Positions 8,922-17,484 of a stretch of 64,000 bases of DNA are shown here, piece after piece; positions within the stretch are counted from its first letter, which is position 1; each line of letters starts with the position of its first letter. The notes beneath the pieces were generated by a model, which had not been told where the DNA came from, ran no database searches, and saw only the letters and a list, made by a program, of their open reading frames with translations. Location of the stretch: NCBI RefSeq assembly GCF_001620365.2, contig NZ_LQMT02000008.1, forward strand, positions 124,001 through 188,000, given 5' to 3'. Position numbers and translations under genes: made by a program. Source of the DNA: Amycolatopsis keratiniphila subsp. keratiniphila (lineage in GTDB: Bacteria; Actinomycetota; Actinomycetes; Mycobacteriales; Pseudonocardiaceae).

Positions 8922-9398
8922 CTAGGCGAGATCGACGGGCCGCGTCCGCAGCTTGGCCGCGATCCGGGCCAGCGCCTGCTGGTCCTCCGAGGTCAACGGG
9001 TCGAGGACGAGCTCCCGCACCGAACGGACGTGCGTGGGCGCGGCCGCGACGACCACGTCGTAGCCGTCGTCGGTGAGCACGGCGAGGGTGTACCGGCCGT
9101 CGCCGGGATCCGGTGTCCGCTCCACCCAGCCGCGCTGCTCGAAGCGTTTGACCACATTGGACAGACGAGAGAGCGAGCCGTTGGCGAGGTAGGCCAGTTC
9201 GCTCATCCGCAGCCGCCGTTGCGGCGCCTCCGAAATATGACTGAGGGCGAGGTATTCGAACAGCGTCAGCCCGGCGTCGTGCTGCAACGGCGACTCGAGC
9301 CGCCCAGGCAGCAGGAGAACCAGGGAGACCAGCCCGGTCCAGGCCTCCTTTTCGGCAGGGGTCAGCCACAGTGCTTCGTCCGGGTCCAGGGCGGCCAT
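8922..9398 (-). CDS. MarR family transcriptional regulator
   Basis: 158 residues with the MarR winged helix-turn-helix: FEYLALSHI, then RLRMSELAYLANGSLSRLSNVVKRFEQRGWVER and the wing DPGDGRYTLAVLTDDG. It is divergent from the RidA-family gene across 92 bp that contain two palindromes sharing a TGACTTCA half-site. MarR dimers usually repress such a neighbour and themselves and let go on binding a small phenolic or oxidant ligand; the ligand is unknown here. Confidence 0.92.
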   Translation of the reverse strand: MAALDPDEALWLTPAEKEAWTGLVSLVLLLPGRLESPLQHDAGLTLFEYLALSHISEAPQRRLRMSELAYLANGSLSRLSNVVKRFEQRGWVERTPDPGDGRYTLAVLTDDGYDVVVAAAPTHVRSVRELVLDPLTSEDQQALARIAAKLRTRPVDLA

Positions 9399-9424
9399 GG
9401 CGGAACCTTACCCAGAACGACCTG

Positions 9425-9440
9425 ACTTCACATGTGAAGT
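9425..9440. promoter_or_regulatory. MarR operator 1
   Basis: Perfect 16-bp palindrome ACTTCACATGTGAAGT, 27 nt upstream of the MarR start codon. Confidence 0.7.
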
Positions 9441-9454
9441 GAAATCGTGCTAGC

Positions 9455-9476
9455 TTGACTTCAAGCATGAAGTCAA
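9455..9476. promoter_or_regulatory. MarR operator 2, overlapping a likely -35 of the RidA gene
   Basis: TTGACTTCA-N4-TGAAGTCAA is a perfect 9-bp inverted repeat, sharing ACTTCA/TGAAGT with operator 1. TTGACT in its left arm resembles a -35 box. It ends 14 nt before the RidA-family start. Confidence 0.7.
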
Positions 9477-9490
9477 CGAAGGGATCCGCC

Positions 9491-9916
9491 ATGCCCCAGC
9501 CGGAGTTCTTCGCCACGCCTGGCTACGGCGACCGGCAACTGACCGAGATGCGCTACAGCCAGGCGGTACGCGTCGGCGATCGCATCGAGATCTCGGGCCA
9601 GGGCGGCTGGGACGACGACTTGAACTTCCCGGAGTCCCTGGAAGAGGAGATCGTCACGGCCTTCGAGAACGTCGCCCGCACCCTCGCCACCGCGGGCGCC
9701 ACCTGGCGCGACGTCATCTCCGTCGACTCGTTCCACGTCCCGGAGGTCCCCGGCTTCATCGGCGAGACCCACAACCGCGTGATGGTGGCGCAGTTCCGCG
9801 AGCACATGGGCGACCGGGCACCGATCTGGACCGAGATCGGCGTCGCCGCCCTCGGCGCGCCGAAGATGCGGGTCGAGATCAGGGTCACCGCCATCGCCGG
9901 GAACGCCCACGTGTGA
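9491..9916 (+). CDS. RidA family protein (YjgF/YER057c/UK114)
   Basis: ATG at 9491, preceded by GAAGGGA, gives 141 residues, close to the family's usual 110-140. The conserved strand-turn RIEISGQGGWD, the AFENVARTLATAGATWRDVISVDSF helix-strand and the C-terminal RVEIRVTAIA are typical. RidA members form trimers; the archetype deaminates reactive enamines/imines from PLP enzymes, but this divergent subgroup may act on another substrate. The Arg-containing RVEI segment would place the conserved Arg of active members. Control by the divergent MarR protein is likely from the two operators. ATG codons at 9455 and 9467 fall inside operator 2 and lack a ribosome site. Confidence 0.87.
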   Translation: MPQPEFFATPGYGDRQLTEMRYSQAVRVGDRIEISGQGGWDDDLNFPESLEEEIVTAFENVARTLATAGATWRDVISVDSFHVPEVPGFIGETHNRVMVAQFREHMGDRAPIWTEIGVAALGAPKMRVEIRVTAIAGNAHV

Positions 9917-9991
9917 ACCCCGGACTCCTTGGGTACTCCATGCCTGCGCCCATGCTCTTGGCCCAGCTGGGAAACCCGCTAAGGAGAACGC

Positions 9992-10387
9992 GTGGGTATC
10001 ACGAGTACGAGACAGGCTTACGAATTCCCCACCGGTATCGCCCCGCCATTGGGAGCGGTCCGTGCCTGGCTGCGAGAGCAGCTGGGCGGGGTCGGACGCA
10101 CCACCATCGCGGACACCGAGCTGCTGACCACGGAACTGGTCACCAACGCGCACGAACACGCGGACGGCGTCGCCGAACTCAGGGTCTCCGTCCCCTCGGG
10201 ACGGGACGTCGTCCGCATCGAGGTCGACGATCGACGTCCGCGCCTGCGCCCGCGCCGCGTGATCAAGGACGATCCGACGAGCCCGCACGGACGAGGGCTG
10301 GCGCTGGTCGAGGCGGTCAGCACCGAATGGGGCGTGGACACCGGCGCCGGGTTCAAGACGGTGTGGGCGGAGATCCCGGCGCTCTGA
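9992..10387 (+). CDS. ATP-binding protein, anti-sigma/RsbW-like (HATPase_c_2)
   Basis: 131 residues from GTG at 9992 with a strong AAGGAG ribosome site. The GHKL/Bergerat ATP-binding motifs are present: N box LVTNAHEHADG, a shortened G1 EVDDRRPRLRP, and G2 SPHGRGLALVEAVS. Streptomycete and related genomes hold many such stand-alone kinase-like proteins that phosphorylate anti-anti-sigma factors or act as anti-sigma factors. No partner STAS-domain or sigma gene is next to it, so the target is unknown. Confidence 0.85.
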   Translation: MGITSTRQAYEFPTGIAPPLGAVRAWLREQLGGVGRTTIADTELLTTELVTNAHEHADGVAELRVSVPSGRDVVRIEVDDRRPRLRPRRVIKDDPTSPHGRGLALVEAVSTEWGVDTGAGFKTVWAEIPAL

Positions 10388-10476
10388 CACGATCATCGGG
10401 TGACCGCGCAGCGCCGCCCCCTGATCGCGCCGATGCCACGACCGGCGCCGAACAGGGTGAGCCGCGTTCCGCTTTG

Positions 10477-11208
10477 TCAAACGCCCCTCGCCCGGTCCGC
10501 GAGAGCACTCGCGAGCGAGGCCACCTCCGCCGACAGTCCCGTCCAGTCGTCGGAAGCCGTGCCGAGGTAGCCCGCCCGCGCGCGTTCCAGCAGCACACCG
10601 CCGCCGACCAGCGCCGCCGCGGTGTCCTTCGAGACGATCCGTCCCGTTTCGACGGTCACGACGATGCGCGCGAGCGTGAGCAGGACATTGCGTTCGTCGC
10701 CTTCGATCTCCGACAGGAGGCCGGGGATGACGCCGAGTGCCGCGTCGCGAAGCCGATCCGGCGGCACCGGATCGACGACCTCCGCGAGCGCGGGACCACG
10801 GAGAACCCGGTGCGCCGCATGGGCCGTGGCCGCGAGGATCACGACATCGGGATCCTCGGCAGGCCCGGGAAGACAACCCTCGACGAACTCCTCCCGAAGC
10901 CATTCCCCGTACTGGAAATCCCGGCGAGACGGTTCGTCCCCGGCCACGATCCCGGTCAGCTCGATCGGACGCCGGTCCGCCGCGCCGGGAAAGCGGTCGG
11001 CGTGGCCGCGCCAGCCCGAAAGCCGCAACAGCAGTGACACCAGCGCGCCACGTTCGTCTTCACCGAGCGACCGGCGGGTGACCAGCAGCAGATCGACGTC
11101 GCTGTCCGGTTTGAGCCCGCCCGCCGCGCCGGAACCGAAGAGGTACAACCCGAGGACGCCGCCGGGATCCTCACGGTCGAGATGGTCCAGCAGAGGTTTG
11201 ATGCGCAT
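10477..11208 (-). CDS. Nucleotidyltransferase, aminoglycoside adenylyltransferase-like
   Basis: 243 residues. The N-terminal polymerase-beta-type nucleotidyltransferase motif LYLFGSGAAGGLKPDSDVDLLLV carries the GS and DxD catalytic elements. The C-terminal part, with DRRPIELTGIV, FQYGEWLREEF and the helical domain after about residue 150, follows the AadA/ANT(3'')-type layout (AadA proteins are about 260 residues). It might adenylylate streptomycin/spectinomycin-like drugs, but housekeeping homologues exist and resistance is not shown. It starts 17 nt after the NmrA-like gene and is probably co-transcribed with it. Confidence 0.75.
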   Translation of the reverse strand: MRIKPLLDHLDREDPGGVLGLYLFGSGAAGGLKPDSDVDLLLVTRRSLGEDERGALVSLLLRLSGWRGHADRFPGAADRRPIELTGIVAGDEPSRRDFQYGEWLREEFVEGCLPGPAEDPDVVILAATAHAAHRVLRGPALAEVVDPVPPDRLRDAALGVIPGLLSEIEGDERNVLLTLARIVVTVETGRIVSKDTAAALVGGGVLLERARAGYLGTASDDWTGLSAEVASLASALADRARGV

Positions 11209-11225
11209 GCCTCAACGATCACCCG

Positions 11226-12128
11226 CTACGCAAGGTATTTCCGCGCCCAGTCGGCGAAACCGGTGAGCGGGATGCCGAGGTCCCGCGCGTATTCCGGCCG
11301 TCCCGGCTGGCCGATCACGTTCAGCCACTCGTGCGAAGCGCCCATCGGCGGCATCCCGGCGGCGACCGCCTGCTCGACGGTCATGTCCGGGGCGGCCAGC
11401 TTCGTCCCCAGGGCACCGGACAGGATCCCGGCGATCTCGGTCATGGTCAGGAAGTCGCTCGCGAGCTCGAGTTCGACCCCGGCGAACCGGTCCGGGTCGG
11501 CGATGGCCGCCGCGGCGGCGGTACCGATGTCGTCGACGGCGGCGAGTGCGAGGGAGGTCGAGGGCTTGATGACGCTCACCAGGCCGCCGTCGACCCCGCG
11601 CGGGAACAGGAACTTCATGTCGGGCAGGAAGTTCTCCATGAAGAAGCCCGGCTTGAGCAGTGTCCACCGCGGAAAGCCCGCCTCGCGGAGGCGATCCTGG
11701 ATCGCGGCCTTGGCGCCCAGCGTCGGCTCCATCGAGGACCAGCGCCCTTCGGCCCATCCGTCCGCCTCGACGTGCTGTCCGGCTCCCGAGACGGAGGTGT
11801 GCACGAACTGCGGCACGCCCGCCGCCTTCGCGCCCTCGATGAGGTTGACGCCTTGCGCCACCTCCCCCGCGAAGTCGAATCCGTCTTCGTTCATTCCGGG
11901 CATCTGCACCGAGAAGACGGCCCGGGCCCCCTTGGCCGCGCGGATCACGGAGTCCACGTCGTGGAGATCGCCGACGACGAGCTCGGCGCCGAGCCCTTCG
12001 AGGGCCTTCGCCTTGGCCGGATCGCGGACGAGCGCGCGGACGGGGACGCCGGCCGCGAGCAGGGCGCGGGCGGTCGCGCCACCCTGCCTGCCGGTGGCGC
12101 CGGTGACCAAAACGGGTGCAGCGGACAT
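11226..12128 (-). CDS. NmrA-like NAD(P)-binding protein
   Basis: 300 residues. The N-terminal Rossmann motif VTGATGRQGGATARALL and LVRDPAKAKAL mark an NmrA-type atypical short-chain dehydrogenase; the Tyr-Lys catalytic pair is not obvious, as in NmrA. Such proteins sense redox dinucleotides or act as quinone/isoflavone-type reductases. It is divergent from a TetR regulator, with two near-identical 23-bp operators between them, and is followed by the nucleotidyltransferase gene, so the TetR protein probably controls both. Confidence 0.87.
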   Translation of the reverse strand: MSAAPVLVTGATGRQGGATARALLAAGVPVRALVRDPAKAKALEGLGAELVVGDLHDVDSVIRAAKGARAVFSVQMPGMNEDGFDFAGEVAQGVNLIEGAKAAGVPQFVHTSVSGAGQHVEADGWAEGRWSSMEPTLGAKAAIQDRLREAGFPRWTLLKPGFFMENFLPDMKFLFPRGVDGGLVSVIKPSTSLALAAVDDIGTAAAAAIADPDRFAGVELELASDFLTMTEIAGILSGALGTKLAAPDMTVEQAVAAGMPPMGASHEWLNVIGQPGRPEYARDLGIPLTGFADWARKYLA

Positions 12129-12147
12129 GATGACTCCCTCGGTCGAC

Positions 12148-12170
12148 TAAGTGGCGGGGCCCACCACTTA
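12148..12170. promoter_or_regulatory. TetR operator 1 between NmrA-like and TetR genes
   Basis: A 23-bp dyad: TAAGTGG and CCACTTA arms around a GC-rich centre, 19 nt from the NmrA-like start. Confidence 0.7.
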
Positions 12171-12181
12171 ATGTCCGCTAC

Positions 12182-12204
12182 AATATGGCGGGCCCCGCCA
12201 CTTA
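12182..12204. promoter_or_regulatory. TetR operator 2 between NmrA-like and TetR genes
   Basis: Read on the minus strand, this 23-mer repeats operator 1 (TAAGTGGCGGGGCCC then GCCATATT), with the distal half-site decayed. It ends 21 nt before the TetR start. The two sites sit on opposite strands 11 bp apart. Confidence 0.65.
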
Positions 12205-12225
12205 CGCAAACACCGAGGTGAAGCC

Positions 12226-12780
12226 ATGTCCGACGGTCAGCGCGCCGACGCACGGCGGAACTACGCGCGCATCCTCGCGGTGGCCGAGGAGGAGGTCGCG
12301 GCCCATGGCTCCGGCGCCTCGCTGGAGCAGATCGCCCGCACCGCCAACGTCGGTTCGGCGACCGTGCGCCGCCACTTCCCCACCCGCCGGGCGCTGCTGG
12401 AGGCGGTCTCCGCGAACCGGATCGCCGCGTTGTGTGCCCGCGCCGCCGAATTGACCGGCGAGGAAGACAGCCGGAAAGCGCTGTTGACCTGGCTCGACGA
12501 GCTCGTCGTCTACTGCGTCTCCGCCCGTGGCCTGGCGGCCGCGCTGTCGTACGAAGGGCCCACGCACGAGAACTCCTGTTCCGCCGCCATCGAAGACGCG
12601 GGGGAACCGCTTGTGCGGCGGGCAGCACGGGACGGCGCGGTGCGGCCGGAAGTCACCGTCGCGGAACTCGTCACGCTGATCGTCGGGATCGTCCTGGCCA
12701 CCGAGCATCACCCGGATCCGGCCGCCCAGGCGGACCGGCTGTTCCGGCTGGCCGTGGCGGGGCTGAGCCCCCGGACGTGA
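12226..12780 (+). CDS. TetR family transcriptional regulator
   Basis: 184 residues. The N-terminal HTH (residues about 8-55: NYARILAVAEEEV, then SLEQIARTANVGSATVRRHFPTRRALLEAV) is typical TetR, followed by an alpha-helical ligand domain. Divergent from the NmrA-like gene; the two palindromes between them indicate repression of both directions. A perfect hairpin follows the stop. Confidence 0.92.
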   Translation: MSDGQRADARRNYARILAVAEEEVAAHGSGASLEQIARTANVGSATVRRHFPTRRALLEAVSANRIAALCARAAELTGEEDSRKALLTWLDELVVYCVSARGLAAALSYEGPTHENSCSAAIEDAGEPLVRRAARDGAVRPEVTVAELVTLIVGIVLATEHHPDPAAQADRLFRLAVAGLSPRT

Positions 12781-12782
12781 AA

Positions 12783-12812
12783 GGGGCCGGAGTGGTCGTC
12801 CACTCCGGCCCC
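12783..12812. terminator. Bidirectional hairpin between TetR and GH87 genes
   Basis: Perfect 13-bp stem (12783-12795 with 12800-12812) and a 4-nt TCGT loop, beginning 2 nt after the TetR stop and ending 13 nt before the convergent GH87 stop. Confidence 0.85.
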
Positions 12813-12825
12813 GCACGGATTCCGC

Positions 12826-15800
12826 CTACCGGATGCCGCGGCGGCCCGACGAGACCACCGCCGGCACCGGGGCGCCGTTGATCACGAACTGCGTCCCCGG
12901 CTCACGGACGACATCGCCGTTCGCGGAGTTGCTGATCGTCACGTTCGTCAAGGTCGCGCTGCCACGGGCGCCGCTCATCGCGAGGATACCCGCGCCGTTG
13001 TTCGACTTGTCGATCTTGACGTTGGTGAGGGCCGCGGTCACGACGCCGCCGCCCGTCTTGAACTGGACACCGTCGTAGGTCGAGTCGTGGATCTCCGTGT
13101 CCCGTAGCACGACCCCGGGAATGTCCTTGCCCTGCGCGAAGAACGTGATCGCGCCGAACTCCTGTTGCTCGCCCCAGAACACGCCGCCGCAGCGGTACAG
13201 GGCGTTGTTCGCGATGAGTGTCTCCCCGGAGAACGGCAGCGGGTCGTGGTCCGTCGCCAGCATGATGCCCGGGTAGTTCATCGTGTCGTGGACGATGTTG
13301 TTCTCGATCTTGTTGCCGTAGCCGCCGTAGACCGCGATCCCGTTGGCACGCCACGGAAGCTGGATCGTGTTGTTGGCGAACACGTTGTCGTGCGCGATGT
13401 CCTGCGAAGTATCCTTCACGTACTGGTTCGCCCACACCGCGAGCGAGTCGTCACCGGTGGTGCGGAACGACGAGTTGAACACCTTCGAGTTCCGTGTGCC
13501 GTTGGTGAAGTTGATGCCGTCGGCGTAGGTGTTCCGGATCCGCATGCCGCTGAACTCGAGGCCGTCGCCCGGGCCCCAGAGCGCCGGGACGTTGCTGTAG
13601 TCCCGGCCGACCCAGGCGCCGACGTTGGCGTGCTCGATCCACACGTTCGTGATCTTCGTGCCGGTGCCGAACCGGCCGTTGAGCCCGACGCCACCTTCCG
13701 CGCCGCCGTCCCCGCCCCGGATCCGGCCGGAGCCGAAGATGGCGATGTCGGAGATCTGCGTGTTCTTGTCGATGTCGAAGCCGAAGTTGCCCTCGTGCGG
13801 ATGGTTGATGCCGCCCGCGTTCTGCGGCTCGATCAGCGAGTACAGCTGCGAATGCCACATGCCGGCGCCCCGGATCGTCACGTTGGAGATGCCGACCTGG
13901 TTGTACTGGCCGCCGCCGTTGGGCACGTTCGGGTCGTCGGTCAGGATCTTCTTCTCCTGCCGCCACTGCCCAGCCGGGATCCAGACACAGGCGATCACGC
14001 CGTTCTGGTCGTCGGTCACCGCGCGCTGGATCGCCGCCGAATCGTCGTTCCCGTCGTTCGGCACGGCGCCGTATTCCGTGATCGACGTGCAGTTCGCCGG
14101 CTTCTCCGACGCCGGGGCGACCTGCTCCAGATCGATGAGATCGACGATGTAGAACGCCGCGTTGTCACCACTGTCCCGCTGTAGCTTGAACTTCGTACCC
14201 GGCGGATACGACCGGGACAGCAGCGCGTGCGACTCGTCGAACAGGCGCCGCGCGTTGGCCTGCGGGGTGTTCGTCAGTCCTTCGGGGTCGTCGGTGCTGC
14301 CGTAGAGCCAGCTGTGCTTCGACGACAACGTCAGCTTCTGTGTGAACGTCCCATTGACGTAGAGGCTCAGGGTCGCGTCCTGCCCGCCACCGCCGGGGGC
14401 GTCCGGGATGGAGTTGCGCACGACGATCGAGTTCGCCTCGTTCGCCGACGTGAACTCCACGTACTGCCCCTGATTCGCCAGCCGCACGGACTTGCGGCCC
14501 GAGGACTCGGTCGCGAAGTTCGTGTGGCCGAAGGTGCGCAACGGGTCGGCTTCCAGCAGTTGTCCTTGGTACTGCGCGGCTTCCGCCTCGTACTCGACGT
14601 ACGGGACGGCCGCGCCGCGGCCCACGACGATCGCCCGCGAGAGGCTGTTGTTGGACTCGTTGGTCTCCGTGACCGTGCCGGTCGCGTCGGCCGTCGCGGT
14701 CAGGGTCGCGCCACCGTCGGCGGCGGACCAAGTGCCCGCGATCGCGACGTTCGCGGTGGCCCCCGCCTCGATCGCGCCGGTGGCGCCGGTCAGCGTGGTG
14801 CCGCCGACGGTCAGCCGTGTCACCGAGGCGTCCGCGCCGCTCGTGCCGCGGTTGCGCACCGCGACGGTGAAGGACACCGCCGAACCGGCCGCCGGGTTGG
14901 GCGGATTCGACGTGATGCCGGCGACCTCGAGATCCGGCCCCGGCGCCTGCGCGACGACCAGCGGGGTCGGCGAGGTGTAGGTGTTGTTGGCCTCGTTCTG
15001 CTCGGCCACCGTGCCCGCCGGATCCGCGGTGGCGGCCACGGTGTACGTCCCCTGTGGACGCGTTCCCGCGTCGACGGTCACCGTCGTGGACGCTCCGGCG
15101 GCGAGTGCGCCGACCGCCGCCTCACCGACGACGGTGGCGCCGAGGCTGACGTTCACGGTCGTGGCGGCCGCGTTCGCGGTGCCGGCGTTCTTCACCGTCG
15201 CCGAGACGGCGAGCTTGCTGGTCTCCGTCGGATTCGACGGCGTCCAGCTCGTGCCGGTGACGACGAGGTCCGGGTTCGGCGCGGGGGTGCCGATCACCTG
15301 GAATTCCGCGACCTGGCCGCCGGGAGCGCCGGAGTTGGCGAAGAACTGCAGGCGTACGTCCGAAGCGCGGCCGCTGACCGGTACGACCACCGAGTTCTGG
15401 TTGGTGGCCGGGTCGAAACGGTGATCGGCACGGGCTGAAAGTGAGGTGAACGCGGTGGCGCCCTGCGCGCGGCCGAGGATCTCGAAGTTCTGCGTCCGCG
15501 CGCCCCAGATCGCGTCCGGGTTGAGCTTCACCACGATCGAGTCGACGTCCGCGTCGACGCCGAGTTTCACCGTCAGCGAGTTCGGATAGCCCGCGGCGGA
15601 CTCCCAGTAGGTGGCGGTGTTGTTGTCGTTGGCATTGGCGGGGACGAACGAATGGACCGCCGACGTTGCCTCGATCGGTTTGCCCGCCGCCAGGTTCGCG
15701 CCCGCGCTCGTCCCCGAGCGCACGACGTGGTTGCTGTCGCCGGACTCGTTGCCCGCCGCGTCCTTGGCACGCACGAAGTACTCGACCCTCGTCCCGGCGG

Positions 15801-16521
15801 GCCGGGATTCGGTGAACGTGGTGCCGGTGATCGTCGTGACCGGCGTGCCGTCGCGATAGACGGTGTACCCGGTGACCCCGACGTTGTCCGCCGACGGCGA
15901 CCAGGCCAGCCGGATCTGGCCGGCGGCGGGCTCGGTCAGCGCGAGATTCGCGGGCGCGCTCGGCGCCTGGGTGTCACCGGTGTCCGGTCCGTACAGCTCG
16001 AACTCCGACAGCTGCGCGGCGGGCCAGCGCGTGTTCGCGGTGACCTGCAGCCGCACATAGCGGGCCGACGCGGTCATCGGGATGGTGACGGTGTTGGTGC
16101 CGGGAGCGAACGCGTAGCCGGCAGGTGCGGCGAGGTCGGTGAACGCGGAGCCGTCGGTGCTTCCGCGCACGGCCAGCGTCTGGGTGCGGGATTCCCAGCC
16201 GGACGGCAGTTTCAGCTCGATCCGCGACAGGGATTTGGCCACCCCGAGGTCGGCCTGGATCCACTGCGGGAACGCGTTGTTGGCGGATTCCCAGTAGCTC
16301 TCCCGGTTTCCGTCGACGGCGTTCGCGACGGGATAGCCGGGCAACGCGCTGCTCGCCGACACCGTGCGGGTCAACGGCACTTCGGCGAGCGCAGCCGGAC
16401 CGGGTGGGGCGGCGGGATCCGGTGGTGGCCCGCTCGCGGCGGAGGCGAAGGAGAGTCCGGCGACGGAAAGCCCTGCGACCAGGAGACCGGCGACGATCCG
16501 GGACAGGCGCATACGTGTCAT
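12826..16521 (-). CDS. Secreted multidomain GH87 alpha-1,3-glucanase (mycodextranase/mutanase type)
   Basis: ATG at 16521 (AGAAGA upstream) gives 1231 residues. Domains in order: signal peptide (1-29), F5/8-type discoidin (about 50-178, ending LSEFELYG), fibronectin III (188-265), a second discoidin domain (275-410), two CARDB-like domains (418-640), a CBM6/35-like carbohydrate-binding domain (650-785, starting YVEYEAEAAQYQG), and a right-handed beta-helix catalytic domain (795-1231). In the helix, D1001 (YADGIN) and D1024-D1025 (TGDDSLAVW) have the motif and spacing of the GH87 catalytic Asp group. GH87 enzymes cut alpha-1,3-glucan of fungal walls or dental plaque-type mutan. Start codons further upstream would spoil the signal peptide. 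Stand-alone gene, closed by the hairpin at 12783-12812. Confidence 0.9.
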   Translation of the reverse strand: MTRMRLSRIVAGLLVAGLSVAGLSFASAASGPPPDPAAPPGPAALAEVPLTRTVSASSALPGYPVANAVDGNRESYWESANNAFPQWIQADLGVAKSLSRIELKLPSGWESRTQTLAVRGSTDGSAFTDLAAPAGYAFAPGTNTVTIPMTASARYVRLQVTANTRWPAAQLSEFELYGPDTGDTQAPSAPANLALTEPAAGQIRLAWSPSADNVGVTGYTVYRDGTPVTTITGTTFTESRPAGTRVEYFVRAKDAAGNESGDSNHVVRSGTSAGANLAAGKPIEATSAVHSFVPANANDNNTATYWESAAGYPNSLTVKLGVDADVDSIVVKLNPDAIWGARTQNFEILGRAQGATAFTSLSARADHRFDPATNQNSVVVPVSGRASDVRLQFFANSGAPGGQVAEFQVIGTPAPNPDLVVTGTSWTPSNPTETSKLAVSATVKNAGTANAAATTVNVSLGATVVGEAAVGALAAGASTTVTVDAGTRPQGTYTVAATADPAGTVAEQNEANNTYTSPTPLVVAQAPGPDLEVAGITSNPPNPAAGSAVSFTVAVRNRGTSGADASVTRLTVGGTTLTGATGAIEAGATANVAIAGTWSAADGGATLTATADATGTVTETNESNNSLSRAIVVGRGAAVPYVEYEAEAAQYQGQLLEADPLRTFGHTNFATESSGRKSVRLANQGQYVEFTSANEANSIVVRNSIPDAPGGGGQDATLSLYVNGTFTQKLTLSSKHSWLYGSTDDPEGLTNTPQANARRLFDESHALLSRSYPPGTKFKLQRDSGDNAAFYIVDLIDLEQVAPASEKPANCTSITEYGAVPNDGNDDSAAIQRAVTDDQNGVIACVWIPAGQWRQEKKILTDDPNVPNGGGQYNQVGISNVTIRGAGMWHSQLYSLIEPQNAGGINHPHEGNFGFDIDKNTQISDIAIFGSGRIRGGDGGAEGGVGLNGRFGTGTKITNVWIEHANVGAWVGRDYSNVPALWGPGDGLEFSGMRIRNTYADGINFTNGTRNSKVFNSSFRTTGDDSLAVWANQYVKDTSQDIAHDNVFANNTIQLPWRANGIAVYGGYGNKIENNIVHDTMNYPGIMLATDHDPLPFSGETLIANNALYRCGGVFWGEQQEFGAITFFAQGKDIPGVVLRDTEIHDSTYDGVQFKTGGGVVTAALTNVKIDKSNNGAGILAMSGARGSATLTNVTISNSANGDVVREPGTQFVINGAPVPAVVSSGRRGIR

Positions 16522-16802
16522 GGCGTCTTCTCTTCTTTGAGACGGCGGGGAGGGAGCCAGAGCCGTACGAGCATGCAACAACCCGGTGACAAAATGCAAG
16601 AAGTTGACTTCTTTCCGAAATTTTGCGACTTCTCCCGGCTTGAGGCGCGATCAGGCCTTGCTGACGACTACGCACGTTCTCCGAACACGGGGCGACTCCG
16701 CTTCTTTTAGACACAGCAAGGGAAGGCGAGATCGCGTATTCCACGAATACGGTGCACGGTTGTACACTCAACGCAGGTTCGCGGCGTGGAGGTCGATCCC
16801 TG

Positions 16803-17159
16803 ATGGACGTGACGAAAACCTTGAGGTCCGCACTCACCGGGACGACGGCCGAGTCGCGGTCCGCGGTCCGTGAGCTGCGGCGGGAGACCGAAGACCTGGT
16901 GGCGCGCCGCGCGGGCAGGACGGCGAACCGGCTGACCGAACTGGGCGAGCGGCTCGCCGACCTGGTCCTGGTCTCGGGGAGCAGGCTCGCGGGCCTCGCC
17001 GACCGGCACAGCAAGCCCGTGGGCGAGGGTGTCCGCCGGGAAGCGGGCCGGATCGGCGATTCGGTGGAGCGGTGGTCCGGCACGCTGTCGAACCGGACCA
17101 TCCTGCTCGCCGAGGAACTGCTCGATCCGCGGCCTTCCGAGCGCCGCCGACGTCGCTAG
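16803..17159 (+). CDS. Small hypothetical protein, Arg/Leu-rich helical
   Basis: 118 residues from ATG at 16803, with GGAGG about 10 nt upstream. No recognisable domain, signal peptide or membrane segment. The sequence is charged, Arg/Glu/Leu-rich and probably all-helical, with a basic RRRRR C-terminus that could bind nucleic acid or membrane. It is followed 18 nt later by a very strong hairpin, which supports an expressed unit. Confidence 0.55.
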   Translation: MDVTKTLRSALTGTTAESRSAVRELRRETEDLVARRAGRTANRLTELGERLADLVLVSGSRLAGLADRHSKPVGEGVRREAGRIGDSVERWSGTLSNRTILLAEELLDPRPSERRRRR

Positions 17160-17484
17160 GCCTCAGTGGCCTCGCCAGTCCGTGAAGGCCTCCTTGAGGG
17201 ACCCAGAGTCCCTCAAGGAGGCCTTCACGGACTTGACCTGAACCCGGCCTCAGCCGGAGTACACCTGGCACATCGGTGCCACCGGCACTCGAGTGCCGAA
17301 AGCCCGGGTCCCGCGCCGCCCGCCGCGGCCTTCTCCCGTCTTTAGTCGCTATCAACCGCCGTATCCGCTTGCCTAGCATGGGAAAACCGGTATCGGATCC
17401 GGCCGGGCGATCCCTGGTGATCCGCCGTGGCCGTAAACGGGTGACCCGTCGATTTCCCTGATTCCCCTGCATTGGAAGGCACCC
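17160..17484. other. Intergenic region with large hairpin, upstream of a protease gene
   Basis: 325 bp without a gene. It contains the 55-nt hairpin at 17178-17232 and, around 17340-17390, a TTTAGTCGCTATC...TAGCAT stretch that could hold the promoter of the following protease. No small ORF with a ribosome site is visible. Confidence 0.4.
17178..17232. terminator. Very long perfect hairpin, terminator-like or dispersed repeat
   Basis: A perfect 24-bp stem (17178-17201 with 17209-17232) and 7-nt loop. The arm includes GTGAAGGCCTCCTTGAGGGA. It is much longer than a normal intrinsic terminator, which suggests a member of a repeated hairpin family captured as a terminator. Confidence 0.7.
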
